DNA of 35,008 bases from positions 1 through 35,008 of the forward strand of contig CANRET010000020.1 in assembly GCA_947629715.1 (NCBI GenBank), read 5' to 3'. The stretch is from an uncultured Akkermansia sp. GTDB lineage: Bacteria; Verrucomicrobiota; Verrucomicrobiia; Verrucomicrobiales; Akkermansiaceae. Numbering within the stretch: the first letter of the stretch is position 1; the number at the start of each line of letters is the position of its first letter. Position numbers and translations under genes: made by a program. Below the pieces are notes generated by a model. The model did not search any database. It was given only the letters and a program-made list of their open reading frames with translations, and was not told the DNA's origin. Positions 23,328 through 30,773 of this stretch are shown one piece after another.

Positions 23328-23574
23328 CCGGGCCAAGCGTCTTTTTGACTCCACTCGCAAGGGCGATGTGTGGACTACGCGCAACAAGATTCTTGCCGTG
23401 CTTGCTTTGCTTTACCTCATTTCTCCCGTCGATTTGATTCCGGACTGGGTTGTCCCTTTCATCGGCTTGTTGGATGATTTGGGAATTGGCGCCGCCGTCG
23501 CTTTCTGGATCAGGACCCACCGGGCGCCGACGACTCCGCCTGATCATCCGCAGCGGGATGATGAGCGGGCATAG
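23302..23574 (+). CDS. YkvA/DUF1232-family small membrane protein
   Basis: This 90-residue protein contains the DUF1232 signature LLYLISPVDLIPDWVVPFIGLLDDLG (in part), at about 36-61, with hydrophobic segments on both sides. The family is widespread, small and membrane-associated; its function is unknown. I chose ATG 23302 because MPLDPQKIDRAKRLF precedes the domain as in relatives; the longer open frame lies inside the upstream gene. Its 3' end overlaps the 3' end of the convergent J-domain gene by 65 bases. Confidence 0.75.
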   Translation: MPLDPQKIDRAKRLFDSTRKGDVWTTRNKILAVLALLYLISPVDLIPDWVVPFIGLLDDLGIGAAVAFWIRTHRAPTTPPDHPQRDDERA

Positions 23575-24304
23575 CATCCAGTGCGCGTTGCGCGGGCTTG
23601 TGCCCTTGCCGTGCGGCTTTGAGCCACCATTCGTGTGCCGCCGTGGGATTAGGGTGCATCCCGAGGCCTGCAATTCCGTTGTAAAGCAAGTTTGCGTAGG
23701 CAAATTGAGCGGCAGGGTCGCCCTTTTGCGCCGCGCTGGAGATACGCTCCAAGTACTGCTGCAAGCTTTTTCTCTGCTCTTCCGGGGATAAGGGAGACTC
23801 TCCCGGGCGCAGTCCGGAGGGCGTTGATGATTCGCTGCTGCGGCCTATTCCACGTGAGGCGCGTGTGATTCCCGGTATGAGGCAGCACAAGCACATGGCA
23901 CACATCAGCACATACTGCCAGCCAGGCACTCGCATACTGCGCCGCAGCAAAAAGGGTCTCACACGTGTTCTCTGATTTGAGGCGTGGCGGGCAGACCTGC
24001 GCTCATTACGTCGATTCGCGTTACGCGTCGACATGCGGGCATGGTGGCGGGGCATCTCGGCAAGTTCCGGCAAGCGATCATATTTTCTGCGTCTTTCCAG
24101 CCAGCCATCGTAGTTCGCTCTCCGTTCTGTATCGCTCAGCGTATGCCAAGCTTCCGCCACCAGCTTAAATTTTTCCGCTGCCGCCGGATTATTGTCATTG
24201 TGATCCGGGTGAAGTTGCATGGCCAATCGCCGATAAGCCGCTTTGACGGCGCGCCTGTCAGCTTCCGGACTCACTCCAAGCAGATCGTAATAATCATCAC
24301 GCAT
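23510..24304 (-). CDS. J-domain protein with Sel1-like repeats
   Basis: From ATG 24304 the protein has 264 residues. An N-terminal J domain (1-65) has YYDLLGV, the DnaK-activating HPD at 32-34 and the usual helix IV. A basic Arg-rich stretch (75-125) leads to one transmembrane helix at about 128-147, and two Sel1/TPR-like repeats follow (about 190-245, GDPAAQFAYANLLYNG and AHEWWLKAARQGHKPAQ). It is not DnaJ itself, since the Gly/Phe and zinc regions are absent. It probably brings DnaK to a membrane or envelope task. An ATG at 24337 would extend it 11 residues into the neighbour. It overlaps the upstream SDR gene by 8 nt. Confidence 0.8.
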   Translation of the reverse strand: MRDDYYDLLGVSPEADRRAVKAAYRRLAMQLHPDHNDNNPAAAEKFKLVAEAWHTLSDTERRANYDGWLERRRKYDRLPELAEMPRHHARMSTRNANRRNERRSARHASNQRTRVRPFLLRRSMRVPGWQYVLMCAMCLCCLIPGITRASRGIGRSSESSTPSGLRPGESPLSPEEQRKSLQQYLERISSAAQKGDPAAQFAYANLLYNGIAGLGMHPNPTAAHEWWLKAARQGHKPAQRALDAMPAHHPAADDQAESSAPGGS

Positions 24305-25142
24305 TGTTGTGTTTTTCTCCGAGTTTGCCTTCAGCAATCATACGTTGAGCGAAGTCCGGCAAACTTTCCTTCGCTTTCCACCCGAGCGTCCTGATTTTAC
24401 TCGCGCACACGCGCATGTTTGCCCTGTTGCGACCGCTCAGCGGCTCAAATGTCGGTGGTGCGCCACGCCGCAACCGCTCTGCTTCCAATTGAGCATAAAG
24501 ATGACGCAGCTGCAGCGTTTCTCCGCACACGTTATAGACTTGTCCCGCCGTACCGCTTGTCGCCAGTAGCATAAGGGCCTTCGCTGCGTCTGACACGTGC
24601 ACATAATTGACCCATCTTTCTCGTCCGCCGGGAAGTTCAACGCCTTCCTGCACGAAGCGGCGCACAATTTCGCAGCGTCCGGAACCATACAACGCCGCCA
24701 GGCGCGCCACCACGCCGCTGGCAGCCAGAGCCGATGCTTCCGCTTGCATGACAGCTCGCATCTTTTCCGTTGTCCCCGGACACGCACTCGTCTCTGTGAC
24801 CTCTCTTCCTTCGTATTCTTCGTACACGGAGCAGGTGGAGCAGAGAACGACACGCGCTCCCGATGCCGCTCGCACCACACGTTCCGTTACCTTCGCATAG
24901 GTCGCACGGTAGCTTTCGGAGTCTCCCCCGCGTGTAGATGTGCAGATAAAAATCACCTGCGGATCCATGCGTGCAACTGCACGCTGCAAAACGCTCATAT
25001 CTTGCGCCTCTCCCGCGATATCGGCCGGCGCGCACTTGTCGATGCTCAATGTGGACGCTCCGCGTCTTCGGCACAGCCGCAGCAGTTCACTGCCCAAAAA
25101 ACCTGCGCCCACCACCCACACGCGCTGTGCGGTTGCATTCAT
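24297..25142 (-). CDS. YeeZ-like NAD(P)-binding SDR protein
   Basis: The 281-residue protein starts with the Rossmann motif GAGFLG (12-17) and has the extended-SDR layout, including CSTCSVYEEYEG and a YVHVSDAAKAL segment. In place of the catalytic YxxxK, the expected site reads TTEKMRAVMQAE, with neither Tyr nor Lys in position. E. coli YeeZ shows the same loss in the same context, so this is probably a YeeZ-type protein of unknown activity. ATG 25142 overlaps the ispD stop as ATGA; a longer frame exists upstream inside ispD but lacks family similarity. Confidence 0.75.
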   Translation of the reverse strand: MNATAQRVWVVGAGFLGSELLRLCRRRGASTLSIDKCAPADIAGEAQDMSVLQRAVARMDPQVIFICTSTRGGDSESYRATYAKVTERVVRAASGARVVLCSTCSVYEEYEGREVTETSACPGTTEKMRAVMQAEASALAASGVVARLAALYGSGRCEIVRRFVQEGVELPGGRERWVNYVHVSDAAKALMLLATSGTAGQVYNVCGETLQLRHLYAQLEAERLRRGAPPTFEPLSGRNRANMRVCASKIRTLGWKAKESLPDFAQRMIAEGKLGEKHNNA

Positions 25143-25810
25143 GACGGCGTTTTCCGGCCGACACACCAGGACTGCATCCATTCCAAATCCCCGGGCAGTG
25201 TAATTTTGGGATTGAGACCCACCTGCACCAGTCTGGGACGCAATCCGAGCCGCTGCAAGGCTGTCACTTCATCCGTAACCTCTTCATCCGCCCCTGTCTC
25301 CAAAGCTTTCCGAAGAACTCCGGCGCGGCAAATCTGGGGCGTTTCCATACCCCACATATTCGCGCGGTCTATCTGTTCCGGGAGGCAGCATCCCCCCGCA
25401 TCCGCTCGCTTCAAGGTATCCGTTACCGGGTGGGCACATGCTGCCGCACCGTAGCGTTGCGCAGCATCCAGGCAGGCTCGTATGCCTTCCGCCGTTACCA
25501 GGGGACGTGCTCCGTCGTGCACTGCAACCCATGCCTCATCTGCGGGAACTTCGCGCAGCCCGGCGTACACCGAATCTTGCCGCCGCGTTCCGCCATCCGT
25601 GCGCTGCACATGCGCAGAGGTTGCGTACTCCCATGGGCGAAGCGCATCCCAGCGTTCCTGTGGGCACACGATGATGATGCGCTCTGCTCCTGCTTGCGCA
25701 AATGCGCGTACGCTGTAGCAGAGTACGGGCACGCCGAGTAGCGGCGCGGCCAACTTGTCGAAACCGGCTCGGACGGATTGTCCGGCTGCTACAATGACAG
25801 CGCAGAACAT
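25139..25810 (-). CDS. ispD: 2-C-methyl-D-erythritol 4-phosphate cytidylyltransferase
   Basis: IspD joins CTP and methylerythritol phosphate in the non-mevalonate isoprenoid pathway. The 223-residue sequence has the nucleotide-binding IVAAGQSVRAGFDK (6-19), DGGTRRQDSVYAGL, the VHDGARPL motif with the metal aspartate, ETPQICR and DEEVTDEVTAL. Length is typical. It lies 17 nt after yqeY and overlaps the SDR gene by ATGA, in one leftward operon. ispF, often fused or adjacent, is not here. Confidence 0.95.
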   Translation of the reverse strand: MFCAVIVAAGQSVRAGFDKLAAPLLGVPVLCYSVRAFAQAGAERIIIVCPQERWDALRPWEYATSAHVQRTDGGTRRQDSVYAGLREVPADEAWVAVHDGARPLVTAEGIRACLDAAQRYGAAACAHPVTDTLKRADAGGCCLPEQIDRANMWGMETPQICRAGVLRKALETGADEEVTDEVTALQRLGLRPRLVQVGLNPKITLPGDLEWMQSWCVGRKTPS

Positions 25811-25827
25811 CGTCGTACTTTCCGAGT

Positions 25828-26283
25828 TCAGCTCAACCTTTGACCCACCATGGCAGAGAGCAATTTGCCGGGGGCACGTCCCTCCGTTCGAACCTGCATC
25901 TCCTTCATGACTCGGCCCATGTCCTTTTTGCTCGTGGCTCCCAGCTCACTGAGCACAGCCCCCAAGATCGGCAAAATCTGCTCTTCGGTCATCTCTGCCG
26001 GGAGGAAGGCAGCCAGCGTTGCCATTTCCGCCTTTTCCTTTTCCGCCAGTTCGCCGCGACCGGCTTGCTCATACATGCGGATGGAATCCTCGCGCTGCTT
26101 TATCTGCTTGCGCACCACATTGAGCGCCTCATTCTCCGGAAGCTCCTCGTGTACATTCCCTTTGGCTACTTGAGCATTCTGCAACGCCGTCTTGAGACCG
26201 CGCAGCGCCCCCAGCGCCACGCTATCCTTTCCAAGCATCGCCGCCTTCATCTTCTCTGTAATCTGCGTGTAAATTGTACTCAT
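25828..26283 (-). CDS. yqeY: YqeY/GatB-like domain protein
   Basis: This 151-residue protein is a stand-alone YqeY domain, related to the tail of the GatB subunit of the tRNA amidotransferase. It begins MSTIYTQITEKMKAAMLGKD and contains LRGLKTALQNAQVAKG, the charged IKQREDSIRMYEQAGR and the C-terminal DMGRVMKEMQ. YqeY proteins are thought to bind tRNA, but no activity is settled. The open frame upstream to 26364 overlaps the promoter and is not family-like. It leads the yqeY-ispD-SDR-J-domain operon. Confidence 0.88.
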   Translation of the reverse strand: MSTIYTQITEKMKAAMLGKDSVALGALRGLKTALQNAQVAKGNVHEELPENEALNVVRKQIKQREDSIRMYEQAGRGELAEKEKAEMATLAAFLPAEMTEEQILPILGAVLSELGATSKKDMGRVMKEMQVRTEGRAPGKLLSAMVGQRLS

Positions 26284-26292
26284 AACCCCGTC

Positions 26293-26321
26293 ATTTAAAC
26301 AGCTTTTGTCCGACCTGTCAA
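26293..26321 (-). promoter_or_regulatory. Promoter of yqeY operon (leaderless type)
   Basis: On the minus strand TTGACA (26316-26321) and TTAAAT (26293-26298) lie 17 bp apart. Nine bases separate the -10 box from the yqeY ATG at 26283, so the leader should be about 0-3 nt. Confidence 0.6.
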
Positions 26322-26364
26322 TCCTCGCGCTCATCTGCAATTTTTGAAAAGCAGGGAACTGCAC

Positions 26365-27909
26365 TTATTCATGCACAAGCTGGACGTCGTAGCCAAAGAT
26401 GGCGGTGAAGAGGTCGGCTTTGGAGCGCAGGGCAAGATTTTCGATGGTGAGGTCGTGTACACCGCTCACAACGAGGTCAAGACGACGAGCATTGAAGCGC
26501 ACGGAAAAATTGGAGATGCGTTGGGAATGAGCGCGTTCCATAGCATCAGCCACGCGGAGAAGTGCGGCGAGTTTTTGGAGGCGAAGGCGGTCGGGCTGGT
26601 CGAGAAGCGCGTAGAAATAGTCATTGGTGGAAGGGGCTCCATGGCGGTGGTAGCGGGCAAGCATGCCAATGAACTCGACATCCCGGCGGGAGAGACCGAA
26701 GATCTCGGAATTGAGAATGATGTATTGACTGTGGCGGTGATGTGATTTAGGGTTGATGAAGACGCCGACTTCGTGCAGGATGGCGGCTACTTTCAGCAGC
26801 AGACGATCGTGGCGTGAAAGACCGTGCAGCTCCTGGAGTTGGTCGAAGAGCAAGGTAGAAAGCTTGCGCACGTGGCGCGCGTGCGTGCGGTCCACCTTGT
26901 AGCGGTCCGCCAGCAGCAGGGCGAAGTGAATCACCTCCTGCTCCAGAGCGAAGTTGTCTTTTCGAGCAGGCAGAAGATTGCGCAGGAAAGCGCCGCTGTA
27001 TTGTTCCTGAGGAAAGAGAAGTTGCTGCGCACGGAATTCGCGGGCGATGCTGAGAAAGATGAGGACGGAAGGAAGCAGGGCTCCTACGCCGGCGTAATTT
27101 TCGCCGAACTTTTCCATGCGGTGGTCCGTGGTGAGCGATGAAACGAGCTCAGCGAGTTCTTGCAAATCGGCCGGTGACACAACATCCTGTGCAAAGACGG
27201 GGGCGTGGATGCGGTGAAAGTCCGGTCCGAAAACGACCATGGCTTCTGTCTGCTCCGGGAGAGCGGATTCCGCGTCGTGGTAAAGCTGTTCAACCGCGCC
27301 GCGGATGTGTTCTTGGATGAGTGAAGTTTCCAAATCGGCGGCGCCGGAGGCGGCAGCGCCTATGGAGACACCGGTGCGGTGTGCGCCCATGCGGTAGCTG
27401 GCGTAGTAGGTGATGCGTCCGTGATCGAAGACGAGGAGACGCGTATTACCCGGTCCCACGTGCAGCACGGGAATGCTCCTGGCGGACAGCTCCGAATGCT
27501 CGGCGAGCAGCTCTTTCATGTTCAGGTAGAGCAGACGAGTCATTTCTCCGTCATCCAGCACCTCCAGATGCAGACCGCAGGAGTTGAGCAAGCGGTTCAT
27601 GACCGCATCCATAAAGCGGATGCCCATGAGTACATTGCTGCCGAGCAGGCGCGGGGCGATATGTTCGCCGTACTCCCGAAGAAGCGTTTTGTAGCCGTTG
27701 ATGATATGGACGCAGCGATCCATTGTTTCGCGGCGGATGACGCCTCCGGAGAACACATCTTTGGCCAGTTCTACCGGCTGACTAAGCACATCCAGGACAC
27801 GCACTCTGCTCCCGGAAGTTTCTGCCACCATCATGGAGACAGCGTCTGCGCCGACGAAGATAACGGCTTGCACTTGCGGGTCGGAAGTTGACTGGTCAGG
27901 TGTTCCCAT
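26365..27909 (-). CDS. Ppx/GppA-like protein with C-terminal HD domain
   Basis: The 514-residue protein has the two-part layout of exopolyphosphatase/guanosine pentaphosphatase proteins: an ASKHA (actin-like) region at about 13-300 and an HD-type helical domain at about 325-480. In the HD part, histidines occur at about 343, 346, 379, 390-393 and 421-423, and the core reads ILHEVG where the usual motif is HD. In the ASKHA part the normal phosphate-binding motifs are eroded: the first is IFVGADAVSMMV rather than IDxGSNSxxL, and the second is LHVGPGNTRLLV rather than DIGGGSTEL. It may have lost the phosphatase activity and keep an HD-based or regulatory role. It has its own promoter. Confidence 0.75.
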   Translation of the reverse strand: MGTPDQSTSDPQVQAVIFVGADAVSMMVAETSGSRVRVLDVLSQPVELAKDVFSGGVIRRETMDRCVHIINGYKTLLREYGEHIAPRLLGSNVLMGIRFMDAVMNRLLNSCGLHLEVLDDGEMTRLLYLNMKELLAEHSELSARSIPVLHVGPGNTRLLVFDHGRITYYASYRMGAHRTGVSIGAAASGAADLETSLIQEHIRGAVEQLYHDAESALPEQTEAMVVFGPDFHRIHAPVFAQDVVSPADLQELAELVSSLTTDHRMEKFGENYAGVGALLPSVLIFLSIAREFRAQQLLFPQEQYSGAFLRNLLPARKDNFALEQEVIHFALLLADRYKVDRTHARHVRKLSTLLFDQLQELHGLSRHDRLLLKVAAILHEVGVFINPKSHHRHSQYIILNSEIFGLSRRDVEFIGMLARYHRHGAPSTNDYFYALLDQPDRLRLQKLAALLRVADAMERAHSQRISNFSVRFNARRLDLVVSGVHDLTIENLALRSKADLFTAIFGYDVQLVHE

Positions 27910-27918
27910 GCGGACTTC

Positions 27919-27947
27919 ATCCTACTCCACTGCGCCAAACAAAGCAA
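27919..27947 (-). promoter_or_regulatory. Promoter of the Ppx/GppA-like gene (leaderless type)
   Basis: On the minus strand TTGCTT (27942-27947) and TAGGAT (27919-27924) lie 17 bp apart. Nine bases lie between the -10 box and the ATG at 27909. The promoter is divergent from that of ileS. Confidence 0.6.
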
Positions 27948-27954
27948 GCCAATT

Positions 27955-27978
27955 GCATTTACATTTACATTTGCATTT
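27955..27978 (+). repeat. Tandem 6-mer repeat (RCATTT) x4
   Basis: GCATTT, ACATTT, ACATTT and GCATTT follow each other without gaps, between the divergent promoters of the Ppx/GppA-like gene and ileS. The copy number could vary by slippage. Confidence 0.85.
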
Positions 27979-28003
27979 GCCAGGCTTTGAGGAGTGCGAA
28001 AGC

Positions 28004-28032
28004 TTGACAAACGGGGAGCGGAAGCGTATAGT
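28004..28032 (+). promoter_or_regulatory. Promoter of ileS operon (leaderless type)
   Basis: TTGACA (28004-28009), a 17-bp spacer and TATAGT (28027-28032), with AGC before the -35 box. Eight bases separate the -10 box from the ileS ATG at 28041, so transcription should start at or one base before the start codon. There is no space for a T-box or other leader. Confidence 0.75.
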
Positions 28033-28040
28033 GCGCGCGT

Positions 28041-30755
28041 ATGAGCGCGAGCGCGAAAAGTTACAAGGAGAGCATCTTTCTGCCGGATACCACGTTCCCA
28101 ATGCGTGGAGATCTGACGCAGAAGGAGCCGCAGCGTCTGAAGAAGTGGGAAGAGGAGAAGCTGTATTCGCGCATCATAGAGCGCCGGAAGAAGCAGAACG
28201 CGCCAAGTTTTGTGTTGCACGACGGACCTCCCTTTGCGAATGGGGATGTGCACATGGGGACCGCGCTCAACAAGGTGCTGAAGGATTTGGTGGTGAAGAG
28301 CAAAACCATGGCAGGCTTCTACGCGCCCTTTGTGCCGGGCTGGGATTGTCATGGCCTGCCTATTGAGGCGAAGGTGGTGAAGGAGGCGCAGGGGTTGAAT
28401 CCTGCGGAAATTCGCCGCCGGTGTGCCGAGTTTGCGAAGACGTACATTGACCAGCAGCGCGCCTCTTTCCGTCGGCTTGGTGTGTTCGGCGATTGGGAGA
28501 ATCCGTACATCACCATGGATCCGACCTACGAGGCGTGGGTATTGCGCGTATTTGCGAAGCTGGTAGAGGCAGGGGCTGTTTATCAGTCCATGCGCCCGGT
28601 GCAGTGGAGCTATGCTCATCACACCGCATTGGCGGAGGCTGAGGTGGAGTACCAGGAGGACACATCCACTGCCATCTATGTGGCTTTCCCCATGAGCGAA
28701 CCGGTGCATGGGCACGCCTGCAAGCTTGTCATCTGGACCACCACCCCTTGGACTCTGCCGAGCAACTTGGGCATTGCGCTGCACCCCGACAGCGTTTATG
28801 TGGTGCAGAAGTTCCGCAAGGGCGGTGCAGAGGAGGTGTACCTTTTGGCACGGGATTTGGTGGAGACATTCTGTGGTAAGTGTGATTTGGAGGCTGGGGA
28901 AGTGCTGGCGGAGCTGCCGGGGCGTGAGCTTGAGGGTAAGAACGTTCGGCACCCGTTCCTGGATCGAGACTCGCTCATCATGATGGGGCAGTTTGTGACC
29001 ATGGACACCGGCACCGGTGCGGTTCATATCGCTCCCGGGCATGGTGCAGACGACTACAACGTGGGCATGCAGTACGGGTTGCCCGTGCTTTCTCCTGTGG
29101 ATGATGACGGACACTACACCGAGGAATGCGGGGTGTCGGCTCTGGTGGGCAAGCATGTGTTCGACAGCAATGAGGACGTCATTGCCATGCTGGCGGAGCG
29201 CGGCTTGTTGCTGGGACGCGAAGAGTTCACCCACCAATATCCGCATTGCTGGCGTTCCAAAACTCCCATCATTTTCCGCGCCGTGAAGCAATTTTTCATC
29301 AGCATGGAAAAACTGCGTCCCCTGGCTCTGGAACAGATTGACCATACGCAGTGGGTGCCTGCATGGGGCCGCAATCGCATTTACAGCACCGTGGAATCGC
29401 GGCCGGACTGGTGCATCTCGCGCCAGCGCACGTGGGGGGTTCCTCTTCCAGTGTTTTACACGACCAATGATGAACCCGTGCTGCAGGCGGAGATCGTTCG
29501 CCGCGTGGCGGATTTAGTGGAGCAGCACGGCACCAACATTTGGTTTGAACTGAGTGATGCAGAACTCTGTGAGAAGCTGGGATTGCCCGCCGATTTGCGT
29601 AAGGGGAAGGATACGCTGGACGTGTGGATTGACTCGGGCTGTTCGCACGTGGCGGCGCTGGAGCGCCGGGAGGGGTTGCAAGCTCCCTGCGATGTGTATT
29701 TGGAGGCTACGGACCAGCATCGCGGCTGGTTTCAGAGTTCGCTCATGCTCTCCTGTGCGTGGCGCGGGACGGCGCCGTACAAGCAGGTGCTCACGCATGC
29801 CTTTGTGGTAAATCAGGATCGATCCAAGCTCTCCAAGAGTGCGCAGGAAGGCTACCAAAAGCCGACCAACGCCAAGTATTTTTATGAAAAATACGGTGCG
29901 GATATCGTGCGTCTGTGGGTGAGCAGTGTGGATTGGCAGAACGAAGTGCCTTTCGGCGAGGATTTGTTCAAGCAGATCACGGAGCCCTACCGTCGTTTGC
30001 GCAATACGCTGCGCATCCTGTTGGCTAATTTGAAGGGATATGACGGGACGCGGCCGGAGCAGCTTGACCCGCTGGACGCATGGATTTTAGAGCGTCTCAA
30101 CGCGCTGATTCGCGAGGTGAGCGCGGCGTACGAATCGTACGAGTTCCGTAAGGTGTTCTCGGCGATTAACCAGTTCTGCACCGTGGAGCTTTCTTCGCTC
30201 TACATCGATATCACGAAGGACAGTTTGTACTGCGATGCGCAGGATTCTCCGAGGAGACTGAGCAAGCAATTTGCGATTTCGCGGATTTTCGATGCGCTGG
30301 TGAAATTGCTGGCTCCCATCTTGGTTTACACTTGCGATGAAGCGTGGGAGCATGCCGGACACAGCGATTCTGTACACGAGCAGGATTTCCCGGAGTCCGA
30401 CCCGGCATTCGACGTCGGCCTCACTCCGATTTTTGCGCGCTTGCAGCAGATCCGCAGTGTCATTCAGGTGGCCATTGAGGCGCAAATTAAAGCCAAAGTT
30501 TTCAACAAAAACAACGAGGCTGTGGTGCACCTCACCGTGCCGGAGAACGAGGAGGCAGCCGTGCTCTCATTGCTTCGAAATGCCGACTTTGCTAAGGAAT
30601 TCTTCATCGTTTCCGAGTTGCAGGTGAGCCCAGGCGAGCAACTGACTGCCACGGCGCAGAAAAGTCCGCACGCCATGTGTCCGCGCTGCCGACGCTACGA
30701 GCCGTTGGTGAACAGCGAGGGCTTGTGCGCGCGCTGCGCCTCGATTATGTCCTGA
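28041..30755 (+). CDS. ileS: Isoleucyl-tRNA synthetase
   Basis: IleRS charges tRNA-Ile and edits valine. The 904-residue protein has the class I Rossmann start HDGPPFANGDVHMGTALNK, VPGWDCHGLPIE, the CP1 editing domain (VIWTTTPWTLPSN and HIAPGHGADDY), WCISRQRTWGVPLP and the anticodon-binding region. A C-terminal zinc finger, CPRC...CARC, is at the end. Two signatures differ from the consensus: HIGH reads HMGT (71-74), and KMSKS reads KLSKS (596-600), followed by AQEG rather than the usual LGN. Everything else is intact, so it is probably functional. It leads the ileS-lspA-orphan-murA run. Confidence 0.95.
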   Translation: MSASAKSYKESIFLPDTTFPMRGDLTQKEPQRLKKWEEEKLYSRIIERRKKQNAPSFVLHDGPPFANGDVHMGTALNKVLKDLVVKSKTMAGFYAPFVPGWDCHGLPIEAKVVKEAQGLNPAEIRRRCAEFAKTYIDQQRASFRRLGVFGDWENPYITMDPTYEAWVLRVFAKLVEAGAVYQSMRPVQWSYAHHTALAEAEVEYQEDTSTAIYVAFPMSEPVHGHACKLVIWTTTPWTLPSNLGIALHPDSVYVVQKFRKGGAEEVYLLARDLVETFCGKCDLEAGEVLAELPGRELEGKNVRHPFLDRDSLIMMGQFVTMDTGTGAVHIAPGHGADDYNVGMQYGLPVLSPVDDDGHYTEECGVSALVGKHVFDSNEDVIAMLAERGLLLGREEFTHQYPHCWRSKTPIIFRAVKQFFISMEKLRPLALEQIDHTQWVPAWGRNRIYSTVESRPDWCISRQRTWGVPLPVFYTTNDEPVLQAEIVRRVADLVEQHGTNIWFELSDAELCEKLGLPADLRKGKDTLDVWIDSGCSHVAALERREGLQAPCDVYLEATDQHRGWFQSSLMLSCAWRGTAPYKQVLTHAFVVNQDRSKLSKSAQEGYQKPTNAKYFYEKYGADIVRLWVSSVDWQNEVPFGEDLFKQITEPYRRLRNTLRILLANLKGYDGTRPEQLDPLDAWILERLNALIREVSAAYESYEFRKVFSAINQFCTVELSSLYIDITKDSLYCDAQDSPRRLSKQFAISRIFDALVKLLAPILVYTCDEAWEHAGHSDSVHEQDFPESDPAFDVGLTPIFARLQQIRSVIQVAIEAQIKAKVFNKNNEAVVHLTVPENEEAAVLSLLRNADFAKEFFIVSELQVSPGEQLTATAQKSPHAMCPRCRRYEPLVNSEGLCARCASIMS

Positions 30756-30773
30756 AATGATTGCCACCGCACC

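Noticed and set aside
24597..25454. Plus-strand ORF (285 codons) across the SDR and ispD genes
   Set aside because: It is antisense to two recognisable genes; its sequence is Ser/His/Arg-rich without domains.
27831..29345. Long minus-strand ORF (504 codons) opposite ileS
   Set aside because: It covers the divergent promoters and the conserved 5' part of ileS; composition is that of an antisense shadow.
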